A stretch of DNA of 64,000 nt, from positions 1 to 64,000 of the forward strand of contig JAPZTW010000006.1 of NCBI GenBank assembly GCA_027533105.1. The letters are read 5' to 3'. Below are positions 35,490 through 45,540 of this stretch, in pieces. The notes under the pieces were generated by a model. That model had not been told where the DNA came from. It did not search any database and worked only from the letters and a program-made list of their open reading frames with translations. The stretch's first letter is position 1; every line of letters begins with the position of its first letter. The position numbers were made by a program, and so were the translations under genes. The DNA comes from Sphingomonadaceae bacterium (GTDB taxonomy: Bacteria; Pseudomonadota; Alphaproteobacteria; Sphingomonadales; Sphingomonadaceae).

Positions 35490-36698
35490 ATGCGCCGCGC
35501 CATGATGCCCAGCCTTGCCCTGGCTGCCGCCCTTGCCCTTGCGGGTCAGGCGCAGGCGCAGGAAATCGTCGTCACCGGCAAGTCGTTGAAGCAGACCGAG
35601 GCCGATCTCAAGGCCTGCCTCGAACGCAAGTGCCCGCCGGACGAGGATATCAAGGCCACCCTCGCCCATGCCGAAAACCTGTTCGTGGCGGGCGATTACA
35701 AGAACAGCCGAGCCACGCTGAAGTCCTCGATCGGCCGCAACAAGCGGCACGGCGAAGCCTTCCCCGTCCCGGTGTCCGACCTGCTGCGCGCCAATGGCCG
35801 GATCGCCGAACAGATGGGCGAGGCCAAGGATTTCCAGCTCTCCGTGCTCGACATGCGCGACACGCTGAAGAAGAGCTTTGGCGAGGCCGATTTCCGCACC
35901 CTGGTTGCCCAGATCGAAGTGGGTGACAGCCGCGCCAAGCTGGGCTTCCCCGACGAGGCGGAGCGGATCTACCAGCAGGTCGAGCAGCGCGCCCTGGCCG
36001 CCAATCAGCCGCGCGTCGCCAGCTTTGCCCGGCTGCGCCAGGCGCTGCAGTGGCGCGGCCGGTTCGATATGGCCCCCAACAAGCGCAATCTCGACGAGCT
36101 GAACAAGCGGCTGGACGTGCTGATCACCCAGCCCCTGCCCGAAAGCAGCGACTTCGCGCTGGCGGCCGAAGTGATCAAGGCCAAGGCCGATCGCAAGGGT
36201 GGCAGCGATGCCAGCACGGCCGCGCTGATCAAGCGTTTTGCCGAACAGGGCGGTGCGAGCAAGCCGGTGCTGCTTTATGCCGAACCGCTGGTGCGCGATG
36301 ACCTGACCACCGGTCGCCCGGAAACCGAGCCGACGCTCAACACGCTCAACCGCCTGACCGCGCTCCAGGCCCGCAACCAGTGGGCCGATATCGGGTTCTG
36401 GATCGGGGCCGATGGCCGCATCACCGAAGTCGATGTGCTGCGCACCGATGGCGATACCAGCTGGCTGAAGCCGGTTGTCGCCAACATCCAGAAGCGGGTT
36501 TATGCCCCGCTCAAGAAGGACGAAGGCAGCGCGCCCGGTTTCTACATGATCGAGCGCTATACGCTGACCGCCCGCTTCGAAAGCGGCAACACCGGCACCC
36601 GCCTGCGCCGCCGCGAAGCCACGCCGCGGATCGAGCGGATCGACCTGACGCCGGAAAACTACGAAGCGCCGAGCAGCAAGGCGCCGCCGACCAGCTGA
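35490..36698 (+). CDS. Secreted protein with TPR-like helices and TonB-C-like end
   Basis: The 402-residue protein has a signal peptide ending AQA-QEIVVTG. Its middle is helical and repeat-like (LAHAENLFVAGDYKNSRATL, PDEAERIYQQVEQRAL), suggesting TPRs. The end (WIGADGRITEVDVLRTDGDTSWLKPVVANIQKRVYAPL) looks like the beta-alpha-beta of TonB C-terminal domains. I chose the ATG 7 bp after CAGGAG rather than the upstream TTG. It is probably periplasmic; the function is unknown. Confidence 0.75.
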   Translation: MRRAMMPSLALAAALALAGQAQAQEIVVTGKSLKQTEADLKACLERKCPPDEDIKATLAHAENLFVAGDYKNSRATLKSSIGRNKRHGEAFPVPVSDLLRANGRIAEQMGEAKDFQLSVLDMRDTLKKSFGEADFRTLVAQIEVGDSRAKLGFPDEAERIYQQVEQRALAANQPRVASFARLRQALQWRGRFDMAPNKRNLDELNKRLDVLITQPLPESSDFALAAEVIKAKADRKGGSDASTAALIKRFAEQGGASKPVLLYAEPLVRDDLTTGRPETEPTLNTLNRLTALQARNQWADIGFWIGADGRITEVDVLRTDGDTSWLKPVVANIQKRVYAPLKKDEGSAPGFYMIERYTLTARFESGNTGTRLRRREATPRIERIDLTPENYEAPSSKAPPTS

Positions 36699-36714
36699 GC
36701 GGGTTAGCCCGGGG

Positions 36715-37191
36715 TTACAGCTTCAGCCGGTTTTCCGCCGGGTGCAGTTCGCGTGCCCGGCGCTCGCGCGCGATCAGCCAGGCCAGCAGGCCAATCGGCC
36801 CGGCCATGAAGCTGGCGAACAGGAACGGCAGCTGGAACGCCCGGCCAAAGCCCTTGGCATCGGCATCGCGCGCGATCCACAGGCCCACGAACAGGTCGAA
36901 CGCCAGGTAGTGGGTCCAGCCGATCACCAGCCCGGCATCCGACATGAACAGCCGCCGCAGCCCCTCGATCGAGTAGTCCGAGGCGACATAGGGCTGGCTG
37001 CCCGGCACCTGCCCCGGATCGACCGCGCCGCTCAGCAGCGCCACGAACATCCCCGCATAGCACAGGCACAAGAGGCCGACGCCGAGGTACAGCACCGCCG
37101 TCGTCGCCAAGGGCTTGCGCGGCGCGAAGGCCAGGATGAGCCAGGCGATGACCACCACCGCATTGGTGAACGAGAACATCGCCTGCCACAT
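36715..37191 (-). CDS. ABA4-like (DUF4281) membrane protein
   Basis: The 158-residue protein has four predicted membrane helices. SDAGLVIGWTHYLAFDLFVGLWIARDA and LPFLFASFMAGPIGLLAWLIAR match the ABA4/DUF4281 family, whose plant member is needed for neoxanthin formation. In bacteria the role is unknown, though carotenoid metabolism is plausible in a pigmented sphingomonad. It begins 5 bp after gcvPB and may be the last gene of that operon. Confidence 0.82.
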   Translation of the reverse strand: MWQAMFSFTNAVVVIAWLILAFAPRKPLATTAVLYLGVGLLCLCYAGMFVALLSGAVDPGQVPGSQPYVASDYSIEGLRRLFMSDAGLVIGWTHYLAFDLFVGLWIARDADAKGFGRAFQLPFLFASFMAGPIGLLAWLIARERRARELHPAENRLKL

Positions 37192-37196
37192 CGCTC

Positions 37197-38759
37197 TTAT
37201 CCTTCCGTCTTGTCGCCCTTCCAGGCCAGCACCGGTTTACGCGCCGCCAGCGTTTCGTCCAGTCGGCGGCGCGGGGCGAAGTGCGGCGCGCTCTTCAGCG
37301 CCGGATCGCCCTGCTTGGCCCGCAGCGCCACAGAGCGCAGCGCGCCGATGAACTGATCGAGCGCGGCCTTGCTTTCCGTCTCGGTCGGCTCGACCAGCAT
37401 CGCACCGTGAACCACCAGCGGGAAATAGACCGTCATCGGGTGGAACCCTTCGTCGATCAGCCCCTTGGCGACATCGAGCGTCGAGAAGCCCTCGGCAAAG
37501 CCATCGTCGGTGAACAGCGCTTCGTGCATGCAGGGGCCGGAGTGGCCGAAGGGCGCATCGAGCACGCCTTCGAGGCTGCGCAGCACGTAATTGGCGTTGA
37601 GCACCGCATCCTCGGCAACCTGCTTGAGGCCATCGGCCCCGTGGCTGAGGATATAGGCCAGCGCGCGGGTGAACATGCCCATCTGGCCATGGAAGGCGAC
37701 CATCCGGCCAAAGCTGTCGGGCTGGTCCTCGGCAGCGGTTTCTTCCTCGACCAGCCGCAGCGAACCATCGGCCTCGCGCTTCACATAGGGCAGCGGCGCG
37801 AAGGGCGAGAGCGCGGCGGAGAGCACCACCGGCCCCGAACCCGGCCCGCCCCCGCCATGCGGCGTGGAGAAGGTCTTGTGCAGGTTGATGTGCATGGCAT
37901 CGACGCCAAGGTCGCCCGGGCGCACCTTGCCGACGATCGCGTTGAAGTTCGCCCCGTCGCAATAGACATAGCCGCCGGCGGCATGGACCGCGTCGGAAAT
38001 GGCCTTGAGATCGGGTTCGAACAGGCCGCAGGTGTTGGGATTGGTGATCATCACCCCGGCCACGTCGGGTCCGAGCCGGGCCTTGAGCGCGGCCAGATCG
38101 ACCCGGCCCGCGTCAGTCGCCGGGATATTCTCGACCGAGAAGCCCGCAAAGGCGGCGGTTGCCGGGTTGGTGCCGTGGGCGCTTTCGGGCACCAGAATCA
38201 CCTTGCGGTCTTCCCCGCGCGCTTCGAGCGCAGCCTTGATCGCCAGGATCCCGCACAGCTCGCCATGGGCACCGGCCTTGGGCGACATGGCCACGCTGTC
38301 CATGCCGGTCAGCGTCACCAGCCAGTGGGCCAGCTCGTCGATCACCGCCAGCGCGCCCTGCACCGTGTCGCGCGGCTGGAGCGGGTGGACGTCCTTGAAG
38401 CCCTTCATCCGCGCCACCGCCTCATTGAGACGCGGGTTGTGCTTCATCGTGCACGAACCCAGCGGGAACAGGCCCAGGTCGATCGCATAGTTCTGGCGCG
38501 ACAGGCGGGTATAGTGCCGCACCGTTTCCGGCTCCGACAGGCCCGGCAAGCCGATCGGCGCGCTGCGGGCCAGGCTGCCGAGCAGCGAGGGCGCGGCGGG
38601 GGCCACGTCCAGATCGACGCCAGTGGTGGTCGCGTCGCCGATCTCGAAGATCAGGCGCTCTTCCAGCATCAGCGCGCGGTTGCCGGTAAAGGTCTCGTCT
38701 CCGGCGAGGTGCGTCTCGCCCATTTCGGGCCGCCAGCCGGCTGCGTTGGGGGCGTTCAT
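37197..38759 (-). CDS. gcvPB: Glycine decarboxylase (P-protein) subunit 2
   Basis: The 520-residue protein is the C-terminal half of the split P-protein, with the PLP lysine Lys295 in [16 protein letters not shown] and DGANFNAI upstream. With GcvPA it decarboxylates glycine and passes the aminomethyl group to lipoylated GcvH. Its start overlaps the gcvPA stop (ATGA), which keeps the two halves in equal amounts. Confidence 0.96.
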   Translation of the reverse strand: MNAPNAAGWRPEMGETHLAGDETFTGNRALMLEERLIFEIGDATTTGVDLDVAPAAPSLLGSLARSAPIGLPGLSEPETVRHYTRLSRQNYAIDLGLFPLGSCTMKHNPRLNEAVARMKGFKDVHPLQPRDTVQGALAVIDELAHWLVTLTGMDSVAMSPKAGAHGELCGILAIKAALEARGEDRKVILVPESAHGTNPATAAFAGFSVENIPATDAGRVDLAALKARLGPDVAGVMITNPNTCGLFEPDLKAISDAVHAAGGYVYCDGANFNAIVGKVRPGDLGVDAMHINLHKTFSTPHGGGGPGSGPVVLSAALSPFAPLPYVKREADGSLRLVEEETAAEDQPDSFGRMVAFHGQMGMFTRALAYILSHGADGLKQVAEDAVLNANYVLRSLEGVLDAPFGHSGPCMHEALFTDDGFAEGFSTLDVAKGLIDEGFHPMTVYFPLVVHGAMLVEPTETESKAALDQFIGALRSVALRAKQGDPALKSAPHFAPRRRLDETLAARKPVLAWKGDKTEG

Positions 38760-40111
38760 GCCAGCACCTCCTTGAGTGCCGCTTCAAGGGCATCGATGTC
38801 ACCTTCGGACACCACTTCAGTGACCGCGATCACCAGTCCGTGTTCCAGTTCCGCTACGTCCGGGTAAAGCCGGCCAAGCGATACGCCGCCCAGCACGCCC
38901 TTGGCCGCAAGCTCGTGCACCACGGCGCGGGCGGGCTTGGGGAGGACCAGGGTGAACTCGTTGAAGAAGCTTTCGTTGACGAGGCAAACGCCTGGCAGCT
39001 TGGCCAGCCGCTGCGCCGCCAGCACAGCCTTGGCGTGGTTGAGCGCCGCGAGGTCACGCAAGCCGCGCTCACCCAGCAGGGTCATGTGAATGCTGAAAGC
39101 CAGCGCACAAAGCCCTGAATTGGTGCAGATATTGCTCGTCGCCTTCTCGCGCCGGATATGCTGCTCGCGGGTCGAAAGCGTCAGCACGTAGCCGCGCTTG
39201 CCATTGGCATCGACCGTCTCGCCGCAGAGCCGCCCCGGCATCTGGCGGACATATTTGTCGCGGGTCGCGAACAGCCCGATGTAAGGCCCGCCGAACTGCA
39301 GGCCGACGCCGAGCGACTGCCCCTCGCCCACCACGATATCCGCGCCCATCTCGCCCGGAGCCTTGATCGCCCCCAGCGCCACCGGCTCGGTCACCACCGC
39401 GATCAGCAGCGCCCCGGCAGCCTGGCAAGCCGCGGAAAGGGCCGACAAATCTTCGATCCGGCCGAGCACGTCGGGATACTGCACCACCACACAGCTGGTC
39501 TCGGCATCGATCGCGCCGATCAGCCGGTCCATGTCGGTCCCGCCGAGGCCGGGGGTGGCGGTATCGAGCTGATCGCCGGTAAACCGCGCCATCGTCTTCG
39601 CCACGCTGACATAGTGCGGATGCAGCCCGCTGCTCAGCACTGCCTTCTTGCGGCGGGTGATGCGGCCGGCCATGCCGATCGCTTCCCAGCAGGCGGTCGA
39701 GCCATCGTACATCGAGGCATTGGCTACATCGCAGCCGAACAGGCGGGCAACCTGGGTCTGGAACTCGAACAGCACCTGCAGCGTGCCCTGCGCGATTTCC
39801 GGCTGGTAAGGCGTATAGGCGGTCAGGAACTCGCCGCGCTGGATCAGGTGATCGACGCTGGCGGGAACATGGTGCTTGTAGGCCCCCGCCCCCAGGAAGA
39901 ACGGATGATCGGAAGCCGCCTTGTTCTTGCGGGCCAGAGTCGCAAAGTGGCGCTCAACCGCCATTTCGCTGGCGTGCAGCGGCAAGCCGGGCACGGGTCC
40001 GGGCAGGCGCGCGGTGGCGGGCACATCGACGAACAGGTCATCGACCGTGGCCGCGCCGATCACGCCCAGCATGGCGGTCCGGTCGTCAGGTGTAAGGGGC
40101 AGGTAACGCAT
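38756..40111 (-). CDS. gcvPA: Glycine decarboxylase (P-protein) subunit 1
   Basis: The 451-residue protein is the N-terminal half of split glycine dehydrogenase: [62 protein letters not shown] and [14 protein letters not shown] are standard. It shapes the dimer interface and part of the active site of GcvPB. It begins 4 bp after gcvH. Confidence 0.96.
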   Translation of the reverse strand: MRYLPLTPDDRTAMLGVIGAATVDDLFVDVPATARLPGPVPGLPLHASEMAVERHFATLARKNKAASDHPFFLGAGAYKHHVPASVDHLIQRGEFLTAYTPYQPEIAQGTLQVLFEFQTQVARLFGCDVANASMYDGSTACWEAIGMAGRITRRKKAVLSSGLHPHYVSVAKTMARFTGDQLDTATPGLGGTDMDRLIGAIDAETSCVVVQYPDVLGRIEDLSALSAACQAAGALLIAVVTEPVALGAIKAPGEMGADIVVGEGQSLGVGLQFGGPYIGLFATRDKYVRQMPGRLCGETVDANGKRGYVLTLSTREQHIRREKATSNICTNSGLCALAFSIHMTLLGERGLRDLAALNHAKAVLAAQRLAKLPGVCLVNESFFNEFTLVLPKPARAVVHELAAKGVLGGVSLGRLYPDVAELEHGLVIAVTEVVSEGDIDALEAALKEVLA

Positions 40112-40115
40112 CAGA

Positions 40116-40487
40116 TCAGAGCCCCGCGACGTAGGCGTCGTAAGCCGCCTTATCCATCAGACCATCGAGCTCGGCAGGATCGCTGAGGTCGATCCGGAAC
40201 AGCCAGCCGCCCTCTTCGGCGTCGGTGTTGACCAGTTCCGGAGCATCGCCCAGCGCATCGTTGGCGGCGGTGATCGTCCCGGAAACGGGGGAGTAGACGT
40301 CCGAAGCGGCCTTGACGCTATCGACGACGCAAGGGGCATCGCCCTTCTTCACGGTGGCGCCGGCAGAGGGCAGGTCGACATAGGTGATGTCGCCCAGCTG
40401 GCTCTGCGCATATTCGGTAATGCCCACGACACCGCTGGTGCCGGAAACGTCGATCCATTCGTGGTCCTGGGTGAAATAGCGCGTCAT
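40116..40487 (-). CDS. gcvH: Glycine cleavage system H protein
   Basis: The 123-residue protein is the lipoyl carrier of the system; Lys59 in DSVKAASD is the lipoylation site. The usual residue before SVKAASD is Glu; here it is Asp, a mild change. [25 protein letters not shown] and GGWLFRI are standard. I used the ATG giving [11 protein letters not shown]. The open frame extends well upstream into gcvT without meaning. Confidence 0.95.
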   Translation of the reverse strand: MTRYFTQDHEWIDVSGTSGVVGITEYAQSQLGDITYVDLPSAGATVKKGDAPCVVDSVKAASDVYSPVSGTITAANDALGDAPELVNTDAEEGGWLFRIDLSDPAELDGLMDKAAYDAYVAGL

Positions 40488-40491
40488 GGCG

Positions 40492-41637
40492 TCAGGCTCC
40501 TCGGTAGTAGCGATGGGGAACGAAGGGGGTGGGAACGACCTCGGCGGGCAAACGCTTGCCGCGCACGTCGATCTCGAGCTTGGTGCCGGGCGCGGCATAG
40601 GCGCTGGCGACATAGGCCATGGCGATCGGCTGCTGGCGACTGGGCGAGAACCCGCCCGAAGTCACCACGCCAACCTGCTCGGCGCCAAGGTGGACTGTCG
40701 CGCCTTCACGCGCGGCCTGGCGACCTTCGAGCACCAGGCCAACCCACTTGCGGGCGGTACCCTCGGCAATCTCGCGCAGGATCCGTTCCGCGCCGGGGAA
40801 GCCGCCTTCGCTGCGGCGGCGCTTGTTGATGCCGAACAGCAGGCCGGCTTCGACCGGGCTGGTTTCGGGCGACAGGTCATGACCGTAGAGCGGCAGCCCG
40901 GCTTCAAGCCGCAGCGAATCCCGCGCGCCAAGGCCAATCGGCTTCACTTCCGGCTGGGCACAGATCAGATCGGCAACCCGTTCCGCATCGGCCGCGGGGA
41001 TCGAGATTTCAAACCCGTCCTCACCGGTGTAGCCCGACCGGCTGATCCAGGCCTCAACGCCATCGATCTTGAACTGGCCGCCCTTCATGAAGGTCAGCGC
41101 GGACAGCGGATATTCGCCGGTAACGACCCGATCGAGCGCGGCAAAGGCCTTGGGGCCCTGCAGCGCCAGCAGGGCGCTGTCATCGAGGTGGTTGATCGTC
41201 ACCTCGTCGGGGAGGTGTTCGCGCAGGTGGCCGATGTCGTCCCACTTGGTCGCGCCGTTCACGACGAGGTAGAAACCGCTGTTCCAGCGCGTGACCATCA
41301 GGTCATCCAGCACGCCGCCGTTCTCGTCGAGCAGCAGCGAATAGCGCGGCCCATAGGGCTTCAGCGTCGACAGGTCGATCGGCAGCACGGCTTCCAGCGC
41401 CGCCTCAACCCCCTCTCCCGAAATGAACAGCTGGCCCATGTGGCTGACATCGAACAGGCCGGCGCTTTCCCGCGTCCAGAGGTGTTCGGCGATGATCCCC
41501 TCATACTGGACCGGCATCCAGTAGCCCGCGAATTCGACCATCCGGCCGCCCTTCGCGCGGTGCCAGGCATCGAGCGGCAGGGTGAGCACTTCGGGCTCAA
41601 CCGCTTCGTCATCATTGATTGTTTGGACGTCGCCCAC
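40492..41637 (-). CDS. gcvT: Glycine cleavage system T protein (aminomethyltransferase)
   Basis: The 381-residue protein takes the aminomethyl group from GcvH, releases ammonia and makes 5,10-methylene-THF. LPLDAWHRAKGGRMVEFAGYWMPVQYEGIIAEHLWTRESAGLFDVSHMGQ and the SGYTGEDGFEI block identify it. I placed the start at a GTG preceded by GGGGA six bases upstream; a longer open frame would run into the riboswitch and is unlikely. It is the first gene of the gcv operon. Confidence 0.93.
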   Translation of the reverse strand: MGDVQTINDDEAVEPEVLTLPLDAWHRAKGGRMVEFAGYWMPVQYEGIIAEHLWTRESAGLFDVSHMGQLFISGEGVEAALEAVLPIDLSTLKPYGPRYSLLLDENGGVLDDLMVTRWNSGFYLVVNGATKWDDIGHLREHLPDEVTINHLDDSALLALQGPKAFAALDRVVTGEYPLSALTFMKGGQFKIDGVEAWISRSGYTGEDGFEISIPAADAERVADLICAQPEVKPIGLGARDSLRLEAGLPLYGHDLSPETSPVEAGLLFGINKRRRSEGGFPGAERILREIAEGTARKWVGLVLEGRQAAREGATVHLGAEQVGVVTSGGFSPSRQQPIAMAYVASAYAAPGTKLEIDVRGKRLPAEVVPTPFVPHRYYRGA

Positions 41638-41657
41638 AGCAAATCCCCGCACAGAAT

Positions 41658-41673
41658 GCACCAAAACCGGTGC
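41658..41673 (-). promoter_or_regulatory. Small hairpin between riboswitch and gcvT ribosome site
   Basis: On the minus strand GCACC and GGTGC pair around six bases, directly after the second aptamer and about 10 bp before GGGGA. It may be part of the expression platform and control access to the gcvT ribosome binding site; no U-tract follows it, so transcription termination seems less likely. Confidence 0.45.
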
Positions 41674-41676
41674 CCC

Positions 41677-41886
41677 CTCTGTCACGGAAACCTGAGAGCT
41701 TTCCCCTGAAACAAGTTCAGGGTTACCCCTTCGGCGGCCCTGCTGATGCAGGACACTTTCCAGAGCATCGCTATCGACCCACGCGGTCCCTGGTGCCTGA
41801 GAGATTCCGGGGCGGTTGCTCCTTCGGCGTCCAGCGATACGGGCCCCTCAAGCAAGGGAACCGCGAATCGCCGGAACTCTCCCGCG
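41677..41886 (-). ncRNA. Tandem glycine riboswitch upstream of gcvT
   Basis: Reading the minus strand, aptamer 1 (41886-41782) has closing stem CGCGG/CCGCG and the conserved blocks GAGAG, GCCGAAGGAGCAA and CTCTCAGGCACCAGGGACCG. Aptamer 2 (41765-41677) has closing stem CTCTG/CAGAG, GCCGAAGGGGTAA and CTCTCAGG. The 16-base linker is typical of cooperative tandem sensors. High glycine should switch on the gcv operon. The variable stem of aptamer 2 is CCCTGAA-CTTG-TTTCAGGG, a sequence like that of dispersed sphingomonad repeats. Confidence 0.95.
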
Positions 41887-41967
41887 CGGTCAGCGATGGA
41901 ACGGGCGATGGCGGCAGGGACGAGCCGAGTCAATCCCGGCCCTTGGGTCCTCCCCCGGCGGGGCGGC

Positions 41968-42645
41968 TCAATCGGCCCTGCGCGCTGCCCGCAGGATCGC
42001 CTCATGCTCGAAGACAAAGCGCCCGGCGGCCTTTTCCTTGGTCAGGCCGATGATCGCCCGCGCCACCGTTTCCGCCTTGATCGAGCGATACTTGCTATAC
42101 TTGCCCTGCAACAGCAGGTCCGCCACCGGGCTGAGGATGCGCCCCGCCAGTTCGGCCGGACGCATTTCTTCGCGCGGGCCGCGCAACAGGCCGGGGCGCA
42201 GCACATCAAGCCGCGGAATGCCGACCCGGCCGAGCGCCTGTTCGGTCTCGCCCTTGACCTTGAGGTAGAAGTTCTTGGCCATGGCATCGGCCCCGACCGA
42301 GGAGACCGCGATCATTTGCCGCATCCCGGCTTCCTTGGCGGCCTTGGCGCAGGCCAGCACCAGGTGCTGATCGACCGCGCGGAACGCGGTTTCGTTGCGG
42401 TCCGCCTTCTTCCAGGTCGTGCCCAGCGCACAAGCCAGGACATCGGCATTGGTCGCGGCAATGGCATCGCCCCAGTTTTCGGGCGGGGCGACCAGCACTT
42501 CCATCCGCGCGCCGGTGGGCAAGGGAATCTCGCGCCGGGCCACGGCAACGATGCGGATATCGCTGCGGCCCACAGCCAGGCGGATCAGGCTTTGCCCGAC
42601 CAGGCCGGAGGCACCGACCAGGGCAATGCGGGTAACCTTAGACAT
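41968..42645 (-). CDS. NAD(P)-binding Rossmann-fold oxidoreductase (HTATIP2-like)
   Basis: The 225-residue protein has the N-terminal dinucleotide motif [10 protein letters not shown] and a typical NmrA/HTATIP2-like sequence ([57 protein letters not shown]). It is likely an atypical short-chain reductase or a nucleotide-sensing protein. It overlaps dgt by 8 bp, in an operon running racemase-dgt-oxidoreductase. Confidence 0.85.
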   Translation of the reverse strand: MSKVTRIALVGASGLVGQSLIRLAVGRSDIRIVAVARREIPLPTGARMEVLVAPPENWGDAIAATNADVLACALGTTWKKADRNETAFRAVDQHLVLACAKAAKEAGMRQMIAVSSVGADAMAKNFYLKVKGETEQALGRVGIPRLDVLRPGLLRGPREEMRPAELAGRILSPVADLLLQGKYSKYRSIKAETVARAIIGLTKEKAAGRFVFEHEAILRAARRAD

Positions 42646-43795
42646 TCCTCAAACCCTCGGGCGTGCGGCCATAGATCGCGGCATGGGCGGCAATCGCAAA
42701 ACGATCGGTCATGCCGGCGATGTAATCGGCGATGTGGCGGCTGCGTTGCGGCTCGTGCGGCGGCAGGCGCCCGGCCCAGTCATCGGCCATCAGCGAAGGA
42801 TCCTGGGCATAGGCGGCGTAAAGCTCGGCCGTCACCGCGCGGGCGCGCTCGGCCGTCTGCAACTGCTGGGGGTGGTGATAGAGCTTTTCGTACATGAACC
42901 GCTTGAGGGTGCGTTCCTGCCGCGCCAGTTCGCTGGAAAAGGCGGCGGTCGCGCGGCCGGCCCCGCGCACCTCGTCGGCGCTGCCCATCCCCTTCACCCG
43001 CTCGCCCGTCTCGGCAATCAGGTCGTTGACCATCCAGCCGATCTGGCTGCGGACCAGTTCGCGCAGGCGCCGGTCGATCGGCGCGCCGGGAAACTTGCGC
43101 TCGATCGCGCGCCAGTGGTCGTTCACGAAATCGAGCGTCAGCAGCTCGTCCAGCTGCAGGAACCCGGCGCGCAGGCCATCGTCGATATCGTGGTTGTCAT
43201 AGGCGATATCGTCGGCCAGCGCGGCGACCTGCGCCTCGAGCGAGGGCCAGGTCGTCAGGTCAAGCGGATAGGCCGCGTCGAGTTCGGCCAGCGCCCAGTT
43301 GACCATGCCAACCGGACCGTTGTGCTTGGCCATGCCTTCCAGCACTTCCCACGACAGGTTCAGGCCGTCGTGCTCGCAGTATGGGCTTTCGATCCGCATC
43401 AGCGTGCGCAGCGCCTGGGCGTTGTGGTCGAAGCCGCCGTGCCGTTCCAGCGCGGCGTTGAGCGCGTCCTCGCCGGCGTGGCCGAACGGTGGATGGCCGA
43501 TGTCATGGGCCAGGCACAGCGCCTCGGTCAGGTCCTCGTCCAGGCCCAGCGCGCGGGCGATGACCCGGCCGATCTGCGCCACTTCGAGGCTGTGAGTCAG
43601 CCGCACCCGGTAATGATCACCATCGGGGGCGATGAACACCTGGGTCTTGTGGCGCAGGCGGCGGAAGGCGATCGAATGGACGATCCGGTCGCGGTCGCGC
43701 TGGAAAGCAGAACGCGGACCCCGCGCAAGCGCCGCCTCGAGCGGAAACTCGCGCCCGCGCGACCGGTCGGGATCAGAGGCGTAGGGTGCCCTCAC
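42638..43795 (-). CDS. dgt: Deoxyguanosinetriphosphate triphosphohydrolase-like protein
   Basis: The 385-residue protein is an HD-domain dNTPase: His68 ([10 protein letters not shown]) and His97-Asp98 ([14 protein letters not shown]) provide the metal site, with the [16 protein letters not shown] segment downstream. It hydrolyses dNTPs to deoxynucleosides and triphosphate and so tunes dNTP pools. I set the start at a GTG overlapping the racemase stop (GTGA), which gives [17 protein letters not shown]; the longer open frame has no support. Confidence 0.92.
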   Translation of the reverse strand: MRAPYASDPDRSRGREFPLEAALARGPRSAFQRDRDRIVHSIAFRRLRHKTQVFIAPDGDHYRVRLTHSLEVAQIGRVIARALGLDEDLTEALCLAHDIGHPPFGHAGEDALNAALERHGGFDHNAQALRTLMRIESPYCEHDGLNLSWEVLEGMAKHNGPVGMVNWALAELDAAYPLDLTTWPSLEAQVAALADDIAYDNHDIDDGLRAGFLQLDELLTLDFVNDHWRAIERKFPGAPIDRRLRELVRSQIGWMVNDLIAETGERVKGMGSADEVRGAGRATAAFSSELARQERTLKRFMYEKLYHHPQQLQTAERARAVTAELYAAYAQDPSLMADDWAGRLPPHEPQRSRHIADYIAGMTDRFAIAAHAAIYGRTPEGLRNV

Positions 43796-44487
43796 GCGTC
43801 CGCCAGCATCCAGTCGACCGCCGCCTCGGCATGGATCCTGGTGCAATCGTAGATCGGCAGGACATTGGCATCGACATCGACAACCATTTCCAGCTCGGTG
43901 CAGCCCAGCACCACGGCTTCGGCCCCGTCCTGCTCAAGGTTGGTCAGGATCGTCTTCAGCTCGCGCTCGGCCTGACGGGTGACCTTGCCCAGCAGCAGTT
44001 CGTCGTAAATGATCCGGTCCAGCGTTTCGACGAAGGGCAGCTCGGGCGGCAGCAGTTCGATATCGCGGGCGATCAGCTTCTGGCGATAGAAGCTTTCCAG
44101 CATGACATTGCGGGTACCGATCAGCGCGGCCTTCTTCACCCCGGCCCCGGCCATCCGCTCTGCCACGCATTCGGCGATATGGATGATCGGCACGTCGACC
44201 GCCTTTGCCACTTCGGCATAGACCTTGTGCATCGAATTGGCGCCGATCAGGATCGCCGTGGCCCCGGCCTTTTCCAGACGCTTGGCGGCACCGGCCAGCA
44301 CCTTGGCGGCGCGGGCCCACTCCTCGGCGCTCGAAAGGCGTGACAGCTGCGCAAAGTCGAGGCTTTCGATCACCATCGGTGCGCTCGATCCCGGCCCGAG
44401 GCGGGCCTGGACCAGGCGATTGATGTGCTCATAGTAGGTGCGGGTCGAGTACCAGCTCATCCCGCCGATCAAACCGATCTTGCGCAA
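43792..44487 (-). CDS. Aspartate/glutamate racemase family protein lacking one catalytic Cys
   Basis: The 231-residue protein closely resembles YgeA-type aspartate/glutamate racemases ([23 protein letters not shown]). The second catalytic cysteine is present, Cys196 in VVLGCTELE. The first, in the family motif CTNTMHK, is replaced: the segment reads LIGANSMHK with Gly82. A two-base racemase mechanism needs both thiols, so this may be a one-base enzyme with other chemistry, or a non-racemase. It is first in the operon with dgt. Confidence 0.85.
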   Translation of the reverse strand: MRKIGLIGGMSWYSTRTYYEHINRLVQARLGPGSSAPMVIESLDFAQLSRLSSAEEWARAAKVLAGAAKRLEKAGATAILIGANSMHKVYAEVAKAVDVPIIHIAECVAERMAGAGVKKAALIGTRNVMLESFYRQKLIARDIELLPPELPFVETLDRIIYDELLLGKVTRQAERELKTILTNLEQDGAEAVVLGCTELEMVVDVDANVLPIYDCTRIHAEAAVDWMLADA

Positions 44488-44580
44488 GCATTTTCTCCGT
44501 GGAAGCCCCCTGTCGGACCAGGCTGCCCCTGTTGCCTGCGCCCTTACCCAAGCGGCGCGCCAAGGTCCAGCGCGGCCCGG

Positions 44581-45540
44581 TCAGCCCTGTGGGCTGAGGA
44601 AGGCGCGCACGTCATTGGCCGTTTCCGCGGCAGCCTCCTCGTGCGGCAGGTGGCCGATGCCGGGATAGACCTTCACCCGCGCATCCTTGATGCCATCGGC
44701 AAAGAACCGGGTGGCACTGACCGGGATCAGCCGGTCCTCCTCACCCCAGATGATCAAGGTGGGCGCGGTGATCCGCGCGAGTTCGGCGGGGGTAAAGGCG
44801 CGGCGCTGGCTGGTAAACCGCTCCAGCGTCGCGGCGCGGTTGCCGGGATAGCGTAGCAGTTCCCAATGGCGGTCAACCGCCGCCGGAGTGACCACGGCCT
44901 GATTGCTGACCGACTGGCTGAGGCTGCGCTCCACCAGGCTGCGCGGCGTGATCGAGCGGGCCAGGACATTGATCCCCGGCGTGGCTGCCAGGGTGAAGCC
45001 GATATTGCCCCGCCCGCCCCCGGCCTTGCGCGGCGCGCCCGCCGCATCGACCAGGATCAGCGCCGAAACCTGCTGCGGATAGGCACTGGCATAGCGCGCA
45101 GCGAGGCCGCCCCCCATCGAGTTCCCGGCCAGGGCAAAACGGTCCAGTCCCAGCTTGATCCGCAGCCGCTCCAGCACGGCCACCATGGCGTCCTGCGAAT
45201 GGCCCCCGGCCGGGTTGGGTCCGGTCAGGCCATGGCCGATCTGGTCATAGCGGATCACGCGAAACTGGCCCGACAAGGCCCGCGCCCAGGCATCCCAGGT
45301 ATGGAGATCGGCGTTGGAGCCGTGCAGCAGGACCAGCACCGGCGCATCGCCGCGATCATTCCTGGGCCCCTCGTCGCGCAGATGCACGGTCAGCCCCCCG
45401 CCCAGATCGACGAATTGCGAGGGCGGTGCGCCATATTTGGCCCGCATCGCCGCCGGATCGGTATCGGGCGTTCGCAGCAGCAGGAACGCGCCGACCAGCA
45501 CCACCAGGATCGCGGCCAGCCATTTACCCAGGCGTTTCAT
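44581..45540 (-). CDS. Membrane-anchored alpha/beta hydrolase
   Basis: The 319-residue protein has an N-terminal membrane anchor or signal (LAAILVVLVGAFLLL) and an alpha/beta hydrolase fold with HGSN oxyanion motif, nucleophile Ser141 in GNSMGGG, acid in GEEDRLIP and His in GIGHLPHEE. Substrate is unknown. It overlaps the diheme cytochrome gene (ATGA) and is the last gene of a three-gene unit. Confidence 0.87.
   Translation of the reverse strand: MKRLGKWLAAILVVLVGAFLLLRTPDTDPAAMRAKYGAPPSQFVDLGGGLTVHLRDEGPRNDRGDAPVLVLLHGSNADLHTWDAWARALSGQFRVIRYDQIGHGLTGPNPAGGHSQDAMVAVLERLRIKLGLDRFALAGNSMGGGLAARYASAYPQQVSALILVDAAGAPRKAGGGRGNIGFTLAATPGINVLARSITPRSLVERSLSQSVSNQAVVTPAAVDRHWELLRYPGNRAATLERFTSQRRAFTPAELARITAPTLIIWGEEDRLIPVSATRFFADGIKDARVKVYPGIGHLPHEEAAAETANDVRAFLSPQG

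Noticed and set aside
41638..41685. Longer gcvT starting at a GTG inside the second glycine aptamer
   Set aside because: It would translate the riboswitch closing stem; the GTG with GGGGA six bases upstream is downstream of the aptamer and fits the family start.
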